Of a DNA stretch of 7,699 bases, positions 6,734 to 7,699 are shown piece by piece (the stretch's first letter is position 1; each line of letters opens with the position of its first letter). Made by a program: the position numbers and the translations under genes. Under the pieces are notes generated by a model. The model had not been told where the DNA came from, did not search any database, and was given only the letters and a program-made list of their open reading frames with translations. Source of the DNA: Bacteroidaceae bacterium (GTDB lineage Bacteria; Bacteroidota; Bacteroidia; Bacteroidales; Bacteroidaceae); NCBI GenBank assembly GCA_016292545.1, contig JAEDIG010000120.1:1-7699 (forward strand). The letters run 5' to 3'.

Positions 6734-6763
6734 GTCGGGAGGAGCTGGGAAGCCCCTCTCGTC
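6734..6763 (+). other. Strong imperfect hairpin with GNRA-type loop, candidate structured RNA element
   Basis: Read on the plus strand, bases 6734-6746 pair with 6751-6763 around the loop GGGA. There is a 3-bp apical stem (GCT/AGC), an A-C mismatch, a 7-bp stem (CGGGAGG with CCTCTCG, one G-U), a T-T mismatch and a closing G-C. It is not followed by a T run, so it does not look like a plain intrinsic terminator in the plus direction. On the minus strand the loop would be TCCC, so the GNRA loop favours a plus-strand RNA. A weak promoter-like pair (TTTC at 6653-6656, 19 bp, GACTTTTG at 6676-6683) lies upstream. RNA identity is unknown. Confidence 0.4.
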
Positions 6764-6912
6764 ATTTTATAGGGTTTTATATGCCGCACGTAAACGATAC
6801 CAAACACCCCGGTTTTCATTGAGATTAAACGAACAAAGGATCTGAATTTGCCTTTCCGGGCGATTTTCTCGGTCTTCTCCCTTCTAAACTGGAAAAATTC
6901 CTTTCTCTTTTA

Positions 6913-6944
6913 CTTGCCTGTATCGGAATAAAAGCGTAGCTTTG
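6913..6944 (+). promoter_or_regulatory. Predicted promoter of the ATPase-like gene
   Basis: CTTG at 6913-6916, a 20-bp spacer, and TAGCTTTG at 6937-6944 form a Bacteroidetes-type promoter (consensus TTTG, about 19-21 bp, TAnnTTTG); the -7 box is exact. Transcription would start near 6950, leaving a leader of about 35 nt. Confidence 0.6.
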
Positions 6945-6953
6945 CAAAGGAAT

Positions 6954-6968
6954 ATGCGCAAAACGCAT
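6954..6968 (+). repeat. Small inverted repeat in the ATPase gene leader
   Basis: ATGCG at 6954-6958 and CGCAT at 6964-6968 can form a 5-bp stem with the loop CAAAA. It lies around the predicted transcription start and just before the ribosome-binding site, where it could be an operator half-site pair or a 5'-end hairpin. It is short and could be chance. Confidence 0.3.
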
Positions 6969-6971
6969 CAA

Positions 6972-6977
6972 AAAGGA
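6972..6977 (+). promoter_or_regulatory. Ribosome-binding site of the ATPase-like gene
   Basis: AAAGGA with a 7-nt spacer to the ATG at 6985. It fixes this start for the truncated gene. Confidence 0.6.
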
Positions 6978-6984
6978 AACAGAT

Positions 6985-7699
6985 ATGAACGAACTGAAGC
7001 GACTGCCCGTAGGCATACAGACATTTTCGGAGATAAAGAATCTCGATATGCTCTATGTCGACAAGACTGAGTACATCTGGAACATGATAAACCTCAGCAA
7101 ATACATTTTCCTGAGCCGCCCCCGGCGGTTCGGCAAGTCGTTGCTGGTGTCTACGCTTCAGGCATATTTCGAGGGAAAGAAGGAACTGTTCAAGGGGCTG
7201 GCCATTGACCGGCTTGAGAAGGAATGGGTGGAATATCCCGTGTTGCGGTTCGACATGAGTCTGGGCAAGCACATGGAGAAGGAGCAGCTGGAGCGGTATC
7301 TTCTGTATATTCTGGGAGAGAACGAAAGACGGTTTGGCTTGTCTTCCGACCATCCTGATCCTAATGTGCGCATGAAGAACCTTATAACCAGTGTCTATGA
7401 GAAAACGGGAAAGCAGGTGGTCATCCTCATTGATGAATATGATGCACCGCTGCTCGATGTGGTGCACGAGGAGAAGACCTTGCCCATCCTGCGCAATGTG
7501 ATGCGCAATTTCTATTCCCCGTTGAAGGCCTCCGACCCCTATCTCCGTTTCGTTTTCCTCACGGGCATCACCAAGTTCTCCCAGCTCAGCATCTTCAGCG
7601 AGCTGAACAACCTGACGAACATTTCCATGGATCCGCAGTTTGCCGGAATATGCGGCATCACCAAGGAAGAAGTCCTGACGCAGACACAGGATTACATAA
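6985..7699 (+). CDS. AAA-ATPase-like protein (PF09820 type), 5' part only
   Basis: The visible 238 codons form the N-terminal ATPase portion of a family that is common and often multi-copy in Bacteroidales. It begins RLPVGIQTFSEIKN (6-19), then MLYVDKTEYI (22-31). The P-loop region FLSRPRRFGKSLL (42-54) has K51 and S52 in a degenerate Walker A. Walker B is VVILIDEYDAPLL (145-157), with D150 and E151, and a sensor-like strand FVFLTGITKFSQLSIFSELN is at 189-208. The ATG at 6985 has AAAGGA 7 nt upstream and a Bacteroidetes promoter before it. The frame is still open at the right edge. Full-length members are usually about 500-580 residues and end in a PD-(D/E)XK nuclease-like domain (DUF1703); that part cannot be seen here. 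The biological role of the family is not established. It is transcribed away from the housekeeping run and is probably an accessory, monocistronic gene. Confidence 0.9.
   Translation, partial: MNELKRLPVGIQTFSEIKNLDMLYVDKTEYIWNMINLSKYIFLSRPRRFGKSLLVSTLQAYFEGKKELFKGLAIDRLEKEWVEYPVLRFDMSLGKHMEKEQLERYLLYILGENERRFGLSSDHPDPNVRMKNLITSVYEKTGKQVVILIDEYDAPLLDVVHEEKTLPILRNVMRNFYSPLKASDPYLRFVFLTGITKFSQLSIFSELNNLTNISMDPQFAGICGITKEEVLTQTQDYI

Larger units (their letters stand above)
6511..6984. other. Divergent intergenic region, 474 bp, no protein gene seen
   Basis: This stretch separates the leftward miaB run from the rightward ATPase gene and is far more AT-rich than its flanks, mainly at 6530-6730. 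It holds a -7 box for each direction, phased A/T tracts (6552-6642), a hairpin with a GNRA-type loop (6734-6763) and a pyrimidine-rich plus-strand part (about 6850-6910). Small open frames exist on both strands but none has a ribosome-binding site, a family resemblance or a convincing codon pattern. The 230 bp from about 6680 to 6910 are not needed for either predicted promoter, so an untranslated RNA or a remnant is possible there. Confidence 0.8.

Noticed and set aside
6781..6822. 13-codon plus-strand open frame in the intergenic region (MPHVNDTKHPGFH)
   Set aside because: No ribosome-binding site and too short to judge; noted because it could appear as a leader peptide if the region is transcribed.
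6856..6872. Possible terminator hairpin CCGGG/CTCGG
   Set aside because: Only 5 bp with a G-U pair and no following T run; it would not be a credible intrinsic terminator.
6910..7467. Minus-strand open frame of 185 codons opposite the ATPase gene
   Set aside because: The plus-strand frame carries Walker motifs and a proper start; this frame has neither motif nor ribosome-binding site.
1..7699. CRISPR array, tRNA or rRNA gene, insertion sequence or prophage
   Set aside because: No regularly spaced repeats, cloverleaf, ribosomal RNA signature, transposase motif or terminal inverted repeats were seen on either strand.

Overview
The window looks like a chromosomal piece of a Bacteroidales bacterium, most likely Prevotellaceae. 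The MutS, QueA, TruB and MiaB sequences have the form I associate with that group. A small DUF3098-type membrane protein sits between ftsX and uppP, the promoter-like sites fit the Bacteroidetes -7 consensus TAnnTTTG, and most starts lack a strong Shine-Dalgarno site. The assignment rests on recognition from memory, not on a database search.

Positions 1-6510 hold one dense run of eight genes, all on the minus strand. In transcription order they are miaB, ftsX, a DUF3098 gene, uppP, truB, queA, folK and mutS; mutS runs off the left edge. Junctions are tight: a 4-nt overlap, 42 nt, an 8-nt overlap, about 25 nt, 30 nt, 8 nt and 54 nt. I see no terminator or Bacteroidetes-type promoter inside the run, so it reads as one operon. 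It combines three tRNA modification enzymes (MiaB at position 37, QueA at position 34, TruB at position 55), envelope functions (FtsX, and UppP for undecaprenyl phosphate recycling), one folate step (FolK) and mismatch repair (MutS). These are housekeeping genes with intact motifs.

Positions 6511-6984 are an AT-rich divergent intergenic region. It carries a -7 box facing miaB, a set of A/T tracts spaced close to the DNA helical repeat, a strong imperfect hairpin with a GNRA-type loop, and a promoter with a ribosome-binding site facing right.

From 6985 to the right edge, on the plus strand, is the 5' part of an AAA-ATPase-like gene (PF09820 type). It has a P-loop and a Walker B motif. Full-length relatives usually end in a PD-(D/E)XK nuclease-like domain, which lies outside the window. 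This is the only accessory-type gene here.

I found no convincing new multi-gene system. The parts most worth a second look are the intergenic region (curved DNA and a possible structured RNA), the DUF3098 gene translationally coupled to uppP, and the truncated ATPase gene.
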